From positions 1-6,260 of the forward strand of contig JASLIY010000072.1 of assembly GCA_030152675.1 (NCBI GenBank): a stretch of 6,260 nucleotides of DNA. The letters run 5' to 3'. The notes beneath the pieces were generated by a model. The model was given only the letters and a program-made list of their open reading frames with translations. It was not told where the DNA came from and searched no databases. The position numbers were made by a program, and so were the translations under genes. Each line of letters starts with the position of its first letter. The first letter of the stretch is position 1. Source of the DNA: Acinetobacter sp. (GTDB taxonomy: Bacteria; Pseudomonadota; Gammaproteobacteria; Pseudomonadales; Moraxellaceae). Below, in pieces: positions 5,766 through 6,260 of the stretch.

Positions 5766-6260
5766 CATCACCGCGTTGACACAAAAATCAGCAATCTGTT
5801 TAACAAAATAAGCCTTATCCAACTGACCAAAGTCTTCATGTAAAGAAGGGTTTAAAGGTTCAATCACCACAAAAGTCATCGCACCCACCACGCATAATGA
5901 CGCCGTGTTTAAATCATCAAATGCAAATACCCCTGCTGTTTTCCCCTCTGCCAAAATTTGGCTGATGCTTTCTTTGATCAGTTGTTTACTGCGATAACGC
6001 TCATGCTCAAGTACCGGATCAACCGGCTCAAACATCAGTGAATATGACAGTTGTGGGCTATTCATGGCACGCCGAACAAAGGTCGTGACTGCCTTGTGTA
6101 ATTTCTGTTTTGGATTTAACTCACTCGCTGCAATGCTATTTAAAATTTGAATTTCAAATTGGATCGCCGCAGACAAAACTTCAATCAGCACTTGGCTTTT
6201 GTTTTCAAAGTAGCGATAGACCAAACCACTGGACACGCCAGATCGTTCAGCAATCGCTTG
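5748..6260 (-). CDS. TetR-family transcriptional regulator, N-terminus cut off by the window
   Basis: A cytoplasmic DNA-binding repressor, probably a dimer, expected to release DNA when it binds a small ligand. The frame is open from the window edge to the TAA at 5750-5748, giving 170 visible residues. About 20-30 N-terminal residues should lie beyond 6260, since the family is usually near 200. The visible part opens inside the helix-turn-helix: QAIAERSGVSSGLVYRYFENK (split: QAIAERSG 1-8, then VSSGLVYRYFENK 9-21), the classic TetR turn and recognition helix. The GTG at 6236-6234 falls inside this motif and is not the start. The rest is an all-helical ligand-binding and dimerisation domain without recognisable ligand motifs. 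It is the first of three collinear genes followed by two acyl-CoA synthetases, so control of acid activation is likely. Divergent genes beyond 6260 may also be targets. Confidence 0.9.
   Translation of the reverse strand, partial: QAIAERSGVSSGLVYRYFENKSQVLIEVLSAAIQFEIQILNSIAASELNPKQKLHKAVTTFVRRAMNSPQLSYSLMFEPVDPVLEHERYRSKQLIKESISQILAEGKTAGVFAFDDLNTASLCVVGAMTFVVIEPLNPSLHEDFGQLDKAYFVKQIADFCVNAVMPLPAS

Noticed and set aside
5625..5843. Plus-strand 72-codon frame across the tetR 3' end and the following gap
   Set aside because: It overlaps tetR antisense, its product has no recognisable features, and it covers the operator candidates and hairpin, which explain the sequence better.
5748..6236. 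GTG at 6236-6234 as the start of the TetR regulator
   Set aside because: The frame continues upstream with QAIAERSG, the first part of the helix-turn-helix. Starting at the GTG would delete half of the DNA-binding motif.

Overview
The window looks like an ordinary chromosomal segment of a gamma-proteobacterium, most likely Acinetobacter or another Moraxellaceae member. The basis is the style of the encoded proteins, the moderately AT-rich intergenic DNA and a CCCCTCTTT/AAAGAGGGG intergenic palindrome that I recall as common in Acinetobacter. Genus is an inference; no search was possible. All five genes lie on the minus strand, so transcription runs from high to low coordinates. Two genes are cut by the window ends.

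Right to left: (i) a TetR-family regulator (5748 to beyond 6260), whose N-terminus is cut off within the helix-turn-helix; (ii) a 199-bp gap with a strong hairpin around the tetR stop codon and two palindromes that are operator candidates; (iii) two adjacent acyl-CoA synthetase genes (5548-3857 and 3785-2076). These are tandem paralogues, about 79% identical by hand count over 559 gap-free residues, and share an identical 20-bp ribosome-binding leader; (iv) a 276-bp gap holding three consecutive inverted repeats and, at its left end, a good sigma70-type promoter for (v) a class I SAM-dependent methyltransferase (1799-1104); (vi) cysteine synthase A, cysK (990 to the left edge), with its own probable promoter.

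The regulator and the synthetase pair probably form one functional unit: a TetR-type sensor of an acyl-CoA or related ligand controlling activation of a carboxylic acid to its CoA thioester for catabolism. The two synthetases keep all adenylation motifs and differ mostly in a linker and in residues near the predicted acyl pocket, which suggests related but distinct substrates. The methyltransferase and cysK appear to be separate transcription units with no evident link to acyl-CoA metabolism.

I found no mobile element, CRISPR array, tRNA, rRNA or recognisable novel system. The most interesting items are the tandem synthetase duplication, the 25-bp palindrome upstream of it and the triple inverted-repeat cluster.
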